This document shows, in pieces, positions 1-8,520 of a stretch of 64,000 bases of DNA. The stretch covers positions 1-64,000 of the forward strand of contig JALOAC010000007.1 of NCBI GenBank assembly GCA_023228985.1. The letters are read 5' to 3'. Made by a program: the position numbers and the translations under genes. Position 1 is the first letter of the stretch. Each line of letters starts with the position of its first letter. The notes under the pieces are model-generated. The model was given only the letters and a program-made list of their open reading frames with translations. It made no database searches and was not told where the DNA came from. Source of the stretch: Thiopseudomonas sp. Lineage in GTDB: Bacteria; Pseudomonadota; Gammaproteobacteria; Pseudomonadales; Pseudomonadaceae.

Positions 1-2
1 CG

Positions 3-593
3 CCAGTAATTCGTTTGCACGACCCTTTAGCTCAATTACTGGGTAGCGCAACAGAGGGCATCATGGATTACCGTTACGCGGATGCAGTGCGGCTAGCAGG
101 CCATTCTTGCCCAACGGTGGCCGGCGCTTTTCTGACTGCCAGAGCCGCATTGAATGCACTTTATCCGGATACGTTGCCCGAGCGTGGTGGTATCGCCATA
201 CAGATGCCAACACCTGAAACGCAGTGGACTACTGGTGTGGTCGCCCAAGTGCTGACCTTGTTGACCGGTGCTGCAGCGCAGGGCGGCTTCAAGGGAATTG
301 GTGGTCGTTTCGCCCGTAACGGGTTGCTCAGTTTCGCGGCGCAAGAGGGTGACAATGACGCGCCGATCCGTTTCGAGCGCATGGACACTGGCGCTGCTGT
401 AGCGGTGACCTTTGATGCTAACCGGATACCTGCCGATGAATCGCAGCGCGAACGCATGCAGGCGGTTATCCAAAACCGTGAAACACCTGAACAACAGATC
501 GAGTTTGCCCGTCTATGGCAGGCGCGGGTACGCAAGATCCTTTTAGAGCATGCCGATGATCCAGCGCTGGTTCGCGTTGTTAAACTGGGCTAA
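3..593 (+). CDS. FmdE-like domain protein, 5' end outside the window
   Basis: The frame is open to the window edge, so the true start lies upstream; a TTG at 15 is the first possible internal start. About 197 residues are visible. The stretch DAVRLAGHSCPTVAGAF resembles the His-x-Cys-Pro signature (GHxCP) of the FmdE family, named after a subunit of formylmethanofuran dehydrogenase but widespread in bacteria without that enzyme. The C-terminal zinc ribbon of some members is absent, since the visible part ends soon after an Arg/Lys-rich helix. There is no signal peptide or membrane segment in the visible part. Its role is unknown. The family call rests on one motif and is moderate. Confidence 0.5.
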   Translation, partial: PVIRLHDPLAQLLGSATEGIMDYRYADAVRLAGHSCPTVAGAFLTARAALNALYPDTLPERGGIAIQMPTPETQWTTGVVAQVLTLLTGAAAQGGFKGIGGRFARNGLLSFAAQEGDNDAPIRFERMDTGAAVAVTFDANRIPADESQRERMQAVIQNRETPEQQIEFARLWQARVRKILLEHADDPALVRVVKLG

Positions 594-987
594 CAGCCGT
601 CAATTCAATCTAGCGCAATCCCTGACATCTCTTGACTTGTAATGAGTTAAGAGGCTCTTCGCATTTAAGGGTGTAGCTGATTTCTAAACCCTCCTGACTT
701 GTCAGGGAATCAAAAAAAAGCCATGGCAGTGAATTGTAGTCTGTGCACGGCCTGAGCTCAGTGTTTTTCTCGTTCCCCGACAAGTCGAGTCCCACAAAAG
801 CCTGCCTGTTAGTATTTGCATTAAGTTGGATTTTGCACGAATGGGATTAACCAGCAGCGCAGAGTTTAGCGTTTGGCAGTTAAGAGATGTCAGTGAGGCT
901 GTTGTGCAAGAGATGTAGTCGTGGCGAGCGAGATAAATGCATCCGAACGCGTATAAGAATAAAAACGCATTACGAAAAAAAATATAA
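594..987. other. Intergenic stretch, no supported gene
   Basis: About 390 bases follow the FmdE-like gene without a convincing reading frame. Short minus-strand frames here have no recognisable protein character. There are imperfect repeats of a TGACTTGT-type word near 631 and 693, but no clear terminator. The AT-rich end leads into the FNR/ANR-like site at 988. Confidence 0.5.
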
Positions 988-1001
988 TTGATATTGATCA
1001 T
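988..1001. promoter_or_regulatory. FNR/ANR-type binding site candidate
   Basis: The sequence TTGAT-ATTG-ATCAT matches the FNR/ANR consensus TTGAT-N4-ATCAA in nine of ten defined positions and sits in AT-rich DNA. In Pseudomonas, ANR and DNR use this motif to activate genes under low oxygen or during denitrification. The next gene on the plus strand is the chemoreceptor at 1441, but a MITE-like element lies between, so the target is uncertain. Confidence 0.4.
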
Positions 1002-1093
1002 TTTATAAGTCAGCACTTTTGTTTCTGATACTTCATCGACATCTTTAAAAAAACATATGCTTGCTAGCGCTTGTCTCTTAGGGCAAGAGTCGA

Positions 1094-1358
1094 GCATAAG
1101 AAAGCCTCTGAATAACTACTTGGGTAGCTACCACTGCGTTAAAAGCGCACTCACAATCTTTAAATTGAGCGTGCTTTATCACGGCCCCGAAGGGGTGAGC
1201 GAAGCCAATATAATGCTCATTTACTTATGTAAATTGCGTTTTATCGTGCGTTTTGACTCGCTAGCGCTCGCCCTTCGGGTCAGCCTTTGGCTGTTACTCC
1301 CGTTGGTCGTTGCGCCTTGTGTTAGCGTCCTCGGTAATGTTATTCAGAAGCTTCTAAG
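1094..1358. mobile_element. MITE-like element with inverted ends
   Basis: Both ends carry the word CTCTGAATAAC or CTTCTGAATAAC in opposite orientation: the left end near 1100-1112, the right end (read in reverse) at about 1336-1358. The interior, about 220 bases, contains CTACCACTGCGTTAAAAGCG near the left end and GC-rich inverted words further in. It codes for no transposase, and the 105-codon frame across it has no protein character. The same left-end sequence recurs in reverse at 55021-55078, and a short piece at 49683. That fits a non-autonomous transposon family; the terminal word resembles ends of some IS5-family elements, but this is from memory and unproven. Confidence 0.5.
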
Positions 1359-1440
1359 TTTTTTTAAATTATAGTTGGAATAGCGTTTGAATAAGGCCTG
1401 TTGTAGGCGAAAATGCAAGTTTACTGGTAGAGAAATAATA

Positions 1441-3363
1441 ATGAAAAACATCAGTGTCTCGATAAAACTATCCGTGGGGATAAGCTTAATTATACTATTG
1501 CTAGTGATTTTAACGGTTAATAATTTTAACAGCTTAAATCAAATTACCATGCGTTCTTCTAACATAGAAAAAATGGTTTTGATTAATGATTTGGCTGACG
1601 CCTTACAAATTACGAGTGCGTTTTATAAAATAAGTCCAGATGAAAAACACATCACGGCTACCCACTCAATAGCCGACAAGGTTAAGCAGACGGCGAGTGA
1701 GGCAAAAACAACACTCACTGCCGCTAGCAGCCATAAAATCATGGATGAAATCCAAGTCGACGTGGCGGAGTATGAACAATTATTCACCAGCTATGTTAAT
1801 GCGCATAATCAGATAGAGGAAAATATCGCGGCAGCGGTTATCAGCGGTGCTGACACTAACGCTTCGCTGGCTGAGATGGACTCTTTAATTAACGGCAGCG
1901 TACAGCAGCCGATTCTGCATAATGACTTACATAGCGCTATAACAGGTCGACTCGTCACCAGTCTTGTTGATGCCAGACGCACACTTGCCTATTCAGCGCG
2001 GGTTTATATTACCGACAGAACTGACTCTAGTATTGAAAACCTAGAACAGTCGTACAGCGCATTGCTGGAGGTGGCGGGCAAACTACAGCCAAGACTTTCT
2101 GGCAGAGCAGCAGAGTTAAGAACAAAAATTGCATCCGATATTGACACTTATATGGACTTACTGGGCGCTATAGTCCCGCTAACAAAGGAACAGGTTAGCG
2201 CCGAAAAAAACATGAACGATGTTTATAAGCGCTTGAGCGCTGCTACCGAAGACCGGGTGCGCTTTGTTACCGACTTGGGTAGCCAGCAAATAAGTAGCGC
2301 AAAAACAGTCGCGGTTATCTTAACGTTAGCCGCGATTGCATTAGGTGCTTTAATTGGCTGGGTTATGACCAAACAAATCACTCAGCCACTAGACCAAGCC
2401 ATCCGCATTGCTCAAGCCATTGGCAATCGAGATATGACCGGGCGTGGTGTGGAGCGACGTGGTGATGAATTTGGTGCTTTGTTGAATGCTCTGGATCAGA
2501 CACGTTCGAATCTGCGTGAAGCCTTAGGTGAGGTCAATGATTTTACCTCGCAACTGGCTTCAGCGGCAGAGGAACTTTCCGCTGTGACAACGCAAACCAG
2601 TGCTGGGGTGCTTAGTCAACGTGAAGAAACGGAGCAAGTGGCAACAGCAATGAATGAGATGACGGCGACTGTGCATGAGGTTGCACAAAACGCAGAAGAA
2701 GCATCAATAGCTTCCGACAAAGCCAATCGTCTTGCTGCACATGGTGAGCAGGTATTGCAAAATGCACTGGATGCCAATGGTCGCTTAACTGCACAGGTGC
2801 AACAAAGTGCCGAAGCAATGCACAGACTTAATGAAGACAGTACCAATATTTCTACTGTACTGACGGTCATTAACGGTATTGCTGAGCAAACTAACCTGCT
2901 AGCACTAAACGCTGCTATCGAGGCGGCGCGAGCTGGAGAGGCTGGACGCGGCTTTGCAGTGGTTGCCGATGAGGTGCGCGGCTTAGCCCAGCGCACGCAA
3001 GAGTCCACCGCTGAGATTGAAGGGTTGATTAGCAGGCTGCAGACTGGCTCAGGAAAAGCTGTGACCATGATGGATAGCAGCCGAACGCTGGCAGACTCAA
3101 CGCTAGAGCTGGTCAAAGAAGCCAGTAACGAATTGGGAGCCATCACACGCGTTATTGCTGAAATTCAGGCGATGAGCATGCAAATTGCCGCGGCAGCAGA
3201 GGAGCAAAGCTCAGTGGCTGAAGAAATCAATCGCAGTGTAGTAAGCGTCAATGGTATTGCTGAGCAGTCAGCCGCTGCCGTAGAAGAAACGGCAGCTTCG
3301 TCGCAAGAGTTGGCGCGCTTAGGGCAGGAATTGCAAGGGCTGGTTTCGCGCTTTCAGATATAA
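1441..3363 (+). CDS. Methyl-accepting chemotaxis protein
   Basis: Transmembrane chemoreceptor of 640 residues that passes ligand binding to CheA/CheW and flagellar control. I chose ATG 1441 over an upstream TTG at 1387 because it begins directly with a short basic stretch and the first membrane helix (about residues 10-30). A periplasmic region of about 255 residues follows, the size of helical bimodular (HBM) sensor domains, then a second helix (about 288-308), a HAMP segment, and the signalling domain with the strongly conserved tip around EQTNLLALNAAIEAARAGE. The C-terminus LVSRFQI is common in Pseudomonas receptors. No methylation pentapeptide was detected. The ligand is unknown; HBM receptors often bind organic acids, which is only a hint here. 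Confidence 0.9.
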   Translation: MKNISVSIKLSVGISLIILLLVILTVNNFNSLNQITMRSSNIEKMVLINDLADALQITSAFYKISPDEKHITATHSIADKVKQTASEAKTTLTAASSHKIMDEIQVDVAEYEQLFTSYVNAHNQIEENIAAAVISGADTNASLAEMDSLINGSVQQPILHNDLHSAITGRLVTSLVDARRTLAYSARVYITDRTDSSIENLEQSYSALLEVAGKLQPRLSGRAAELRTKIASDIDTYMDLLGAIVPLTKEQVSAEKNMNDVYKRLSAATEDRVRFVTDLGSQQISSAKTVAVILTLAAIALGALIGWVMTKQITQPLDQAIRIAQAIGNRDMTGRGVERRGDEFGALLNALDQTRSNLREALGEVNDFTSQLASAAEELSAVTTQTSAGVLSQREETEQVATAMNEMTATVHEVAQNAEEASIASDKANRLAAHGEQVLQNALDANGRLTAQVQQSAEAMHRLNEDSTNISTVLTVINGIAEQTNLLALNAAIEAARAGEAGRGFAVVADEVRGLAQRTQESTAEIEGLISRLQTGSGKAVTMMDSSRTLADSTLELVKEASNELGAITRVIAEIQAMSMQIAAAAEEQSSVAEEINRSVVSVNGIAEQSAAAVEETAASSQELARLGQELQGLVSRFQI

Positions 3364-3474
3364 GGGGGCGTTGTATATACTGGCGCTGGCAATAATTCAG
3401 CGATTCAATGAACTTGGCATGTTGTTAATGATTAAGGCTTATATATTATTTACAATTACTTGATTTAAATATAA

Positions 3475-5763
3475 ATGAACCTAAGAAAATTTCTGTACCG
3501 CAGTTTTATTTTATATGTAGTATTGCTCGCCAGTGTAATGCTGGTGAGCGTATGGGGTCATGAGTATTTTATATTTAGCCTAGATAAACAGCATAAATTT
3601 TACTATCTATCGATTCTTGGTTTGCAAGGCCTATTAACCGCAGTCTATGGATTTATTGTTTTTCGTCTCTACACTAGGTTGGTAGCGCAACAACATAAAG
3701 ATACACAGCTTATATTAGATCGTTATCAACGCGCCGTAGAAGCTTCGCAGGAAGCTGTATGGGATTGGAGCTTAAACGATCAAGAAGAGGTGTTTTTCTC
3801 TGAAGCGTATTGCGCCAATCTAGGCTTTACCCAGGAAGAGTTTGGTAACACTCAGCAAGCATGGCGTAATCGTTTGATTCCTGAGGCACGTGAAAAAATA
3901 TATCGGGATGTTTTGCGTTTTATTGCTGAGGGAGACGGCGCGTATGAAAAATCGTATCGCATGCTGCACCGGGATAACAGCCATCGTTGGATTCGCTCAC
4001 GCGGCTGTATAATTAAAAACAGTCAAGGCAAGCCGGTACGCTTTATAGGTATTGCCCGTGATGTCACTGAGCAATATGCGGCAAAAGTACGCTTACAGCA
4101 GGCAGAAGCTGTCTTTGAGTCTACTCGCGAAGCGGTATTAATTACTGATCACGCTAGCAACATTGTGTACGTCAATCCATCCTTTACGCGTATCACCGGT
4201 TATAGCGAATCAGAAGTACTGGGTAGAACCCCAAGCTTGCTTAAGTCCAACCGCCACTCAAAAGAGTTTCACCGGAGTATGTGGGCTGATCTAAATGAAA
4301 AGGGCATGTGCAGTGGCGAAGTATGGAACTGTCATAAAAATGGTGAGCTGCTTAGGCAGTATCAAACGGTTAAAGCGATAAAAAGTGAAAACGGCATTGT
4401 TTCGCATTATGTTGCTGTTTTTTCAGATATTTCAACCACGGATAACTCCCTTTCAGAGCTGAGTTTTCTGTCCCTTTACGACCCACTAACAAAATTAGCT
4501 AATCGCATTCATTTGAGTGAACGACTAAAAATCTCCTTAGAAAGTGCGATCAATAAGCAAAAAAACAATGCTTTGTTTATAGTGGGTGTAGATCACTTTA
4601 AAAATATTAATGAGAGCTTAGGCCATAGCTCAGGTGATCAGCTTCTGCAAGATATAGCTTTGCGCCTCAAAGAAGCGACACAGCAAGCTAGTGTTTTAGC
4701 GCGAATAGGCGGAGATGAGTTTGCACTTATTTGTGAGAGCGTTACTTCAGCTATGGACGCAGTGGGGGTGGCAGAGCGACTTATCCAAGCCTGTAAAGCG
4801 CCTTTTACGCTGGCAGAAAACCAGGTTTTTATTAGCGTCAGTGTGGGTGTGTGTTTGTATCCGTTTGCGGGTGAAAGTGTTGAAGAGATCATGCGTAACG
4901 CTGACTCAGCACTACATAAAGCCAAAGATAGCGGGCGCGAAACCTTTGCTTTTTATACCGCCGAAATGACGGAACAAGCCAATCAGCGTATTCGTGTTGC
5001 TAGCGAACTAAGACGGGCGCTTGAAAATGAAGAGTTGGACGTACATTATCAGTCAGTTTATGAATTAAGCGGGCAAAAGTTAGTGGGTTGCGAAGCACTG
5101 GTTCGCTGGAATCATCCTACGCAAGGTCCTATTGCGCCGAATGAGTTTATTCCTATAGCCGAAGAAAGTGGGCTCATCAGCGCTTTGGATGCTTGGGTGT
5201 TAAACAAAGCGTGCAAGCAAATGCAGCAGTGGCTAGCAATGGAATATGATTTAAAATTCGTTGCGGTCAATTTATCCAGCCGTTCATTATCTGAAGAAGG
5301 CTTAGCAGAAAAAGTAGAGGCAACGCTTAAACGAAACCAACTTGATGCCCGTTTTCTGGAGCTTGAGGTAACTGAAAGTACCGTAATGGAAAGCCCAGAA
5401 GGAGCAGATGCTGCGTTGTGTGGCCTGCGGGAAATAGGCATTCGCCTTGCTATTGATGACTTTGGTACAGGTCATTCATCCTTGGGTCGTTTGAAATCAC
5501 TTCCTGTGCATAAACTTAAAATTGACCAGAGCTTTATAACCAACTTGCCCAGTGATAGCGAAGACGTAGCAATTGTGCATGCAATTTTAGCCTTGGGGGC
5601 GAGCATGGGGCTTGAAGTGCAGGCTGAAGGGGTTGAGCAAGAGGAGCAAGTGCAGTTCTTACAGCAGTGTCAGTGCGCGCTGGGTCAGGGCTACTTGTTT
5701 GGTCGGCCTGTGCCAGCGGATGAGTTTACTGTATTACTGGCCAAAACCTGCAAAGATAAATAG
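3475..5763 (+). CDS. PAS-GGDEF-EAL cyclic-di-GMP enzyme
   Basis: Membrane-bound cyclic-di-GMP turnover protein of 762 residues. Two N-terminal membrane helices (about 10-28 and 42-62) are followed by two PAS/PAC sensor units (about 80-200 and 210-325), a GGDEF domain with an intact GGDEF motif at 412-416, and an EAL domain with E540-A-L, an LEVTES strand and the metal-binding DDFGTG loop at 661. Both catalytic motifs are therefore present. The RxxD inhibitory site that usually lies five residues before GGDEF is not there (it reads QQAS), so product inhibition is not expected. Net activity, synthesis or breakdown, cannot be told. No strong ribosome binding site precedes ATG 3475. Confidence 0.9.
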   Translation: MNLRKFLYRSFILYVVLLASVMLVSVWGHEYFIFSLDKQHKFYYLSILGLQGLLTAVYGFIVFRLYTRLVAQQHKDTQLILDRYQRAVEASQEAVWDWSLNDQEEVFFSEAYCANLGFTQEEFGNTQQAWRNRLIPEAREKIYRDVLRFIAEGDGAYEKSYRMLHRDNSHRWIRSRGCIIKNSQGKPVRFIGIARDVTEQYAAKVRLQQAEAVFESTREAVLITDHASNIVYVNPSFTRITGYSESEVLGRTPSLLKSNRHSKEFHRSMWADLNEKGMCSGEVWNCHKNGELLRQYQTVKAIKSENGIVSHYVAVFSDISTTDNSLSELSFLSLYDPLTKLANRIHLSERLKISLESAINKQKNNALFIVGVDHFKNINESLGHSSGDQLLQDIALRLKEATQQASVLARIGGDEFALICESVTSAMDAVGVAERLIQACKAPFTLAENQVFISVSVGVCLYPFAGESVEEIMRNADSALHKAKDSGRETFAFYTAEMTEQANQRIRVASELRRALENEELDVHYQSVYELSGQKLVGCEALVRWNHPTQGPIAPNEFIPIAEESGLISALDAWVLNKACKQMQQWLAMEYDLKFVAVNLSSRSLSEEGLAEKVEATLKRNQLDARFLELEVTESTVMESPEGADAALCGLREIGIRLAIDDFGTGHSSLGRLKSLPVHKLKIDQSFITNLPSDSEDVAIVHAILALGASMGLEVQAEGVEQEEQVQFLQQCQCALGQGYLFGRPVPADEFTVLLAKTCKDK

Positions 5764-5826
5764 CACAGCTATCCATGGTTTGCCAAAGAGAATATCTACG
5801 CGCACGGCACGTTGCTGCAGGTACTC

Positions 5827-6160
5827 TGTGGGAGCGCAACTTTTGCGCGATTTAGATTTTCCGGTCTGCATCAGGCGGTGCTGTACTCACAAAGGTAACC
5901 CGCGTTCGGATGCATGGCATCCTCGTACAGGCGCAACAGGCTCTTGTGGGAGCGCAACTTTTGCGCGATTTGGATTTTCCGGTCTGCATCAGGCGGTGCT
6001 GTGTTCGCAAATGTAATCTGCAGTCGAATGCATGGCATCCTCGTACAGGCGCAACAGGCTCTTGTGGGAGCGCAACTTTTGCGCGATTTAGATTTTCCGG
6101 TCTGCATCAGGCAGTGCTGTGTTCGCAAATGTAATCTGCAGTCGAATGCATGGCATCCTC
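5827..6160. repeat. Three tandem 118-bp repeats carrying REP elements
   Basis: The word TGTGGGAGCGCAAC begins at 5827, 5945 and 6063, a period of exactly 118 bases. Each unit has a REP-type palindrome (GAGCGCAACTTTTGCGC), then GATTTNGATTTTCCGGTCTGC, a middle part, and a common end GCATGGCATCCTC. The third unit ends at about 6160 and lacks the linking CAGGCGCAACAGGCTC segment. Copies 2 and 3 are more alike than copy 1. Reading frames through the array exist only because 118 is not a multiple of three and stops are few. They are not genes. Confidence 0.9.
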
Positions 6161-6186
6161 CTTCTAACAAAAAAACAGGAATTCCT

Positions 6187-6852
6187 ATGAAAAAAATACA
6201 TATCGATATTGTTTCTGACATTGCCTGTCCATGGTGTGCTATTGGTTATGCCCGTCTAGAGCTGGCCATGCAGCAACTGGCGTCTGAGTATGAGTTCGTG
6301 GTCGAATGGCATGCATTTGAGTTGAACCCCGACCACAGCGGACCGGGTGAGCCAATTTTGCCAGCGCTGGCTAGAAAATATGGGCGCAGCGAGGCAGAGA
6401 TGCGTGCTAACCAAAGTCAAATGATGACGATCGCAAAAGCTTTAGGGCTGAATTTCGAAAAGCTACAAGAGCGACTCACCTGCAATACCTTCGATGCGCA
6501 CCGGCTAGTTAAATGGGCGGGCGAGCAGGGACAACAAACGGGCATGAAACAAGCGTTATTTGAGGCATATTTCGGTCAGGCGCAGAACGTTGCCGAGCAG
6601 GATGTTTTGCTGAGTTGCGTCAAGTCTCTGGGGTTGGATACGGAAAAGGCTAAACACGTACTGGAGTCGAATCAGTATGTTGACGCAGTGAACAAAGACA
6701 AAGCCGTTTACCAGCAGATGGGCATCACTTCCGTGCCGGCTTTTATTATCAACAACAAACACCTCATCTCTGGCGCTCAGGAACCCAGTACCTTTGTGCA
6801 GGCGCTACGGGAAGTAGGGCACCTCGCATTTACGAGTGTAGAAAAAATCTGA
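6187..6852 (+). CDS. DsbA family oxidoreductase, FrnE-like
   Basis: Thioredoxin-fold disulfide oxidoreductase of 221 residues. It starts IDIVSDIACPWC, with the redox pair C14-x-x-C17 in the CPWC form typical of the FrnE/2-hydroxychromene isomerase-like branch of the DsbA family. The cis-proline loop is seen as ITSVPAF. There is no signal peptide, so it should act in the cytoplasm, unlike true DsbA. ATG 6187 is preceded by AGGA six bases upstream; the open frame extends further back only into the tandem repeats, so I reject the longer start. It stands alone between repeat regions. FrnE-type proteins have been linked to oxidative stress tolerance, but the substrate here is unknown. Confidence 0.85.
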   Translation: MKKIHIDIVSDIACPWCAIGYARLELAMQQLASEYEFVVEWHAFELNPDHSGPGEPILPALARKYGRSEAEMRANQSQMMTIAKALGLNFEKLQERLTCNTFDAHRLVKWAGEQGQQTGMKQALFEAYFGQAQNVAEQDVLLSCVKSLGLDTEKAKHVLESNQYVDAVNKDKAVYQQMGITSVPAFIINNKHLISGAQEPSTFVQALREVGHLAFTSVEKI

Positions 6853-6890
6853 CCGGATGGTAAAAATGTCGGGGAACTTGGAAAATATAA

Positions 6891-6970
6891 GCTCCCACAA
6901 TAGCTGTGCCAAGCGTTCGGCTGCGTGCAAACCGCTTTGCTTTACTGTGGGAGCGCATCTTATGCGCGAT
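6891..6970. repeat. Inverted pair of REP elements
   Basis: A partial reverse REP (GCTCCCACAA, 6891-6900) faces a forward REP (TGTGGGAGCGCATCTTATGCGC, shown here as its positions 6946-6967) with about 45 bases between. Two inverted REPs form the usual REPIN arrangement of Pseudomonas. No RAYT transposase gene is in the window. Confidence 0.6.
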
Positions 6971-7135
6971 GAAAACCCTGCCGAGCTTACATGCTCCTGT
7001 AGATACTCTTCGAGATAAGCAAAGAGGCGGGGAGCCACTCTACATACGAGGTCAGTAAACTGCCTCAAGGTCGGCACGGCTTCCCCAGTAAATTGCTCTT
7101 ATCTTAACGAATAATCGTTACTGACTAACATACAA

Positions 7136-7180
7136 GGTCGGGCTTTAGCCCGACATGTCAGCCTGAAGGCAGACCTACAT
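7136..7180. repeat. Palindromic intergenic repeat
   Basis: GTCGGGCTTTAGCCCGAC (7137-7154) forms a seven-base stem with a short loop, followed directly by a second, weaker hairpin GTCAGCC-TGA-AGGCAGAC ending in CTACA. This looks like the short palindromes that recur in Pseudomonas and Xanthomonas genomes. There is no T run, so it is not an ordinary terminator. The rest of 6971-7342 holds no gene I can support. Confidence 0.5.
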
Positions 7181-7342
7181 GGACAACCGCCAATCACCCG
7201 AAAGTTGCGCTTTTACAAGACTTGACTCTGAAAGACGCTGTTTATATTGGCGTGTATCCAAAACTATGCTTTCAATAATTAGCTTTTTCTTAGGTTTCAT
7301 TCTGGTACAGTCAAGGTGCTATTAATTTGCAGGAGGCTTTTT

Positions 7343-8464
7343 ATGTATTATGTTGATATGCCAAGTGCCGAAGACATCGGCGCGCTTAATTCGGTGCGTT
7401 CTGAGGCGTGCATCTCGATTTACCTACCGACCACACCCGTCAGTCGTGAAACGGAACAAAGTCGGATAAATCTCAGCAATCTAGTTAAGAAAGCAGTTAC
7501 CCAGCTTGAGGCAGCGGGCTTTGATAAAAAGCAGATTGCGCCATTACAGCAGCAGTTTGCTGATTTGTTAGCTGACGATGAGTTTTGGAATTATCAGGCA
7601 AACAGCCTAGCGATTTTAGCGACCCCAGAATCACTGCGTACCTATCGTATGGCGAGCAAGCTCAATGCTATTGTTGAGGTGTCCGATCGCTTCCATCTTA
7701 AGCCGCTGTTACGTGCGATCACTTTCCCGCATGCCGCGCATGTGCTGGCTTTATCAGAGAATGCGGTAAGGCTGATTGCCGTGTCTGCAGACTTACCTGC
7801 GCGTCAGATTGACGTGCAAAATATGCCAACTGATGCGGCGAGTGCAGGTGGCAAGGCGACGAATAAAGACTACTCAGGAACCGGGCATCGACATGGCTCG
7901 CAGGGTGACAGCTTTTATCTTACGCGTTTTATACGCAAGCTTGATGCGGCGCTACGTCCTGTGTTGGCTGGGTCGGATCTGCCGTTGATTTTGGCAACTA
8001 CTAAACCGCTCGAAGCATTGTTTCGCTCGATAAGTGTTATTCCTGCACTGCCCAGCACCATTTCAGGTAATCCTGAGCACCTCAGTGAGTCTGATTTGGC
8101 CAGTGCAGCAAGACCAGTGCTGGATGCCCACTACGCTGAGCAGGTTAAAGCGTTCCATCAGTTGTTCGAAGAGCGTGCCGGAAAAAATCGCACCACTACG
8201 GATATCTCTGATGCTGCTCGTTTAGCCACTTTTGGCGGTATTGACCGTTTGCTGGTTGATATTGATTGCGTATTAGATGGTTCTATTGATGATGAAACCG
8301 GAGCCGTTTCCTTCAGCGCTGAAGGTGGCGATGCGGTTAACTATGACATTGTCGATGAAATTACCGGTCGCGCATTACGTAGCGGTGCCAAAGTGATGGC
8401 GGTGCGTGCCGCAGATATTCCTGGTGGGCAAAGCTTGGCGGTTATTTCGCGCTATCCAATCTAG
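7343..8464 (+). CDS. Bacterial eRF1-like (baeRF family) protein
   Basis: Protein of 373 residues resembling the bacterial archaeo-eukaryotic release factor families (baeRF), which share the central and C-terminal domains of eRF1/Pelota. The clues are the N-terminal ISIYLPT strand, the VLALSENAVRLI strand of the central domain, and the C-terminal AARLATFGGIDRLLVDID segment typical of the L7Ae-like fold. No GGQ peptide-release motif is seen; GTGHRHGSQGD lies at about 180-190. ATG 7343 has a strong AGGAGG seven bases upstream, which decides the start. The gene is single, and a hairpin follows its stop. These proteins are suspected to act in ribosome rescue or stress, but function is not established. 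Confidence 0.65.
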   Translation: MYYVDMPSAEDIGALNSVRSEACISIYLPTTPVSRETEQSRINLSNLVKKAVTQLEAAGFDKKQIAPLQQQFADLLADDEFWNYQANSLAILATPESLRTYRMASKLNAIVEVSDRFHLKPLLRAITFPHAAHVLALSENAVRLIAVSADLPARQIDVQNMPTDAASAGGKATNKDYSGTGHRHGSQGDSFYLTRFIRKLDAALRPVLAGSDLPLILATTKPLEALFRSISVIPALPSTISGNPEHLSESDLASAARPVLDAHYAEQVKAFHQLFEERAGKNRTTTDISDAARLATFGGIDRLLVDIDCVLDGSIDDETGAVSFSAEGGDAVNYDIVDEITGRALRSGAKVMAVRAADIPGGQSLAVISRYPI

Positions 8465-8474
8465 CGTCAACTAA

Positions 8475-8515
8475 AATTCAGTGCTTCGCTTAGGAAGCAC
8501 TGAATTGATTCTTTC
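8475..8515. terminator. Hairpin between convergent genes
   Basis: A perfect 13-base stem, AATTCAGTGCTTC (8475-8487) with GAAGCACTGAATT (8494-8506), is followed by the T-rich GATTCTTTCC. It separates the eRF1-like gene from rsuA, which runs toward it, and probably ends transcription from at least the plus strand. Confidence 0.75.
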
Positions 8516-8520
8516 CTTGT

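Noticed and set aside
702..1097. 131-codon minus-strand frame
   Set aside because: Low-complexity, no recognisable motif, and it runs across the FNR/ANR-like site and AT-rich promoter-like DNA.
1057..1374. 105-codon plus-strand frame between the FmdE-like gene and the chemoreceptor
   Set aside because: It lies almost wholly inside the MITE-like element, has no protein-like pattern, and no ribosome binding site.
5827..6160. CRISPR array
   Set aside because: The whole 118-bp unit repeats without variable spacers, and no cas genes are near.
5612..6221. Several overlapping frames on both strands across the tandem repeats
   Set aside because: They repeat the same peptide in different frames because the 118-bp unit is stop-poor; none has a family match or proper start.
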